From: Pseudomonadota bacterium
GTDB lineage: Bacteria > Pseudomonadota > Gammaproteobacteria > Steroidobacterales > Steroidobacteraceae
Direction: 5' to 3'
Assembly (NCBI GenBank): GCA_021817875.1
Contig: JAKAFQ010000241.1
Span: 1 to 6,677 of the forward strand
Length of the DNA: 6,677 bases
Numbering within the stretch: the first letter of the stretch is position 1; every line of letters begins with the position of its first letter. The notes beneath the pieces were generated by a model. It ran no database searches, had not been told where the DNA came from, and saw only the letters and a program-made list of their open reading frames with translations. The position numbers and the translations under genes are program-made. Shown here piece by piece: positions 6,487-6,677 of the stretch.

Positions 6487-6677
6487 ATGTCGACGACTGC
6501 GCAACAGTTCGCGCAACCCCGCGTGCGGCTCGGAAACTTCGAGCCGGCGGTCGTCTCCCTGTTGAAACAGCTCGATCCGCTGCTCGTCGTCGCCTCGCTG
6601 TTCGGTTGCGAGCTCGCGCTCGGTGACCGCCTGACCCTGTCGTTCGGCGCGCTCGCCCTGCTCACCTACATCATCTC
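6487..6677 (+). CDS. Probable undecaprenyl-phosphate sugar phosphotransferase, N-terminus only
   Basis: The frame opens at ATG 6487 and runs off the right edge, showing 63 complete codons. The previous in-frame stop is at 6439, and no ATG or GTG lies between. A hydrophilic N-tail (1-20) is followed by AVVSLLKQLDPLLVVASLFG (21-40). This pattern, a basic/Leu helix followed by LDPLLVV entering the first membrane span, is common at the start of WcaJ/EpsB-type enzymes, which have four or five N-terminal spans before the catalytic bacterial sugar transferase domain. A second span begins at about 49-63. Such enzymes transfer hexose-1-phosphate from a UDP-sugar to undecaprenyl phosphate and start repeat-unit synthesis. 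The context, beside a WecG-type transferase in an EPS cluster, agrees. The catalytic domain is out of view, so another polytopic membrane protein of the cluster (for example a polymerase or an exosortase-like protein) is possible. Confidence 0.55.
   Translation, partial: MSTTAQQFAQPRVRLGNFEPAVVSLLKQLDPLLVVASLFGCELALGDRLTLSFGALALLTYII

Noticed and set aside
1..6677. CRISPR array, insertion sequence, attachment site, tRNA or rRNA
   Set aside because: No regularly spaced repeats, transposase motifs, terminal inverted repeats with target duplications, cloverleaf or rRNA signatures were seen. Codon use looks uniform across the genes.

Overview
The window comes from a very GC-rich (roughly 70%) bacterial chromosome. 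It holds part of an exopolysaccharide (EPS) synthesis and export cluster of the proteobacterial Eps type, for which the methanolan cluster of Methylobacillus is the named reference. The combination of an outer-membrane export lipoprotein family member (EpsE/Wza-like), a kinase-less Wzz protein (EpsF-like), an EpsL-like beta-barrel, a WecG/TagA glycosyltransferase and a probable initiating phosphoglycosyltransferase points to a Gram-negative host, most likely a beta- or gammaproteobacterium. The species cannot be read from this sequence.

Layout, left to right. Positions 1-810 (+) are the 3' part of an EpsE-like export protein whose start lies off the window. 807-2240 (+) is an EpsF-like chain-length protein that starts at a TTG overlapping the epsE stop. 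2212-3906 (+) is a GMC-family FAD oxidoreductase overlapping epsF by 29 bp. These three form one tightly packed operon. 3884-5212 (-) is an EpsL-like outer-membrane barrel, convergent with the oxidoreductase and overlapping it by 23 bp. 5213-5495 is a divergent non-coding region with a run of inverted repeats just before the next gene. 5496-6329 (+) is a WecG/TagA/CpsF glycosyltransferase. 6330-6486 is non-coding and ends in a conspicuous AT tract. 6487-6677 (+) is the N-terminus of a membrane protein that looks like an undecaprenyl-phosphate sugar phosphotransferase and runs off the window.

How they would work together (inference from families): the enzyme beginning at 6487 would load the first sugar-phosphate onto undecaprenyl phosphate on the inner membrane. 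The WecG-type enzyme would add a further sugar. A flippase and polymerase, not in this window, would build the chain. The EpsF-like protein would set chain length and bridge to the EpsE-like outer-membrane channel, and the EpsL-like barrel would help in secretion or anchoring. The GMC oxidoreductase is the least explained member. Its operon position suggests that it oxidises a sugar or other building block of the polymer in the cytoplasm. No mobile element, CRISPR array, tRNA or rRNA was seen. The window is mostly a recognisable pathway. The oxidoreductase and the two regulatory gaps are its least explained parts.
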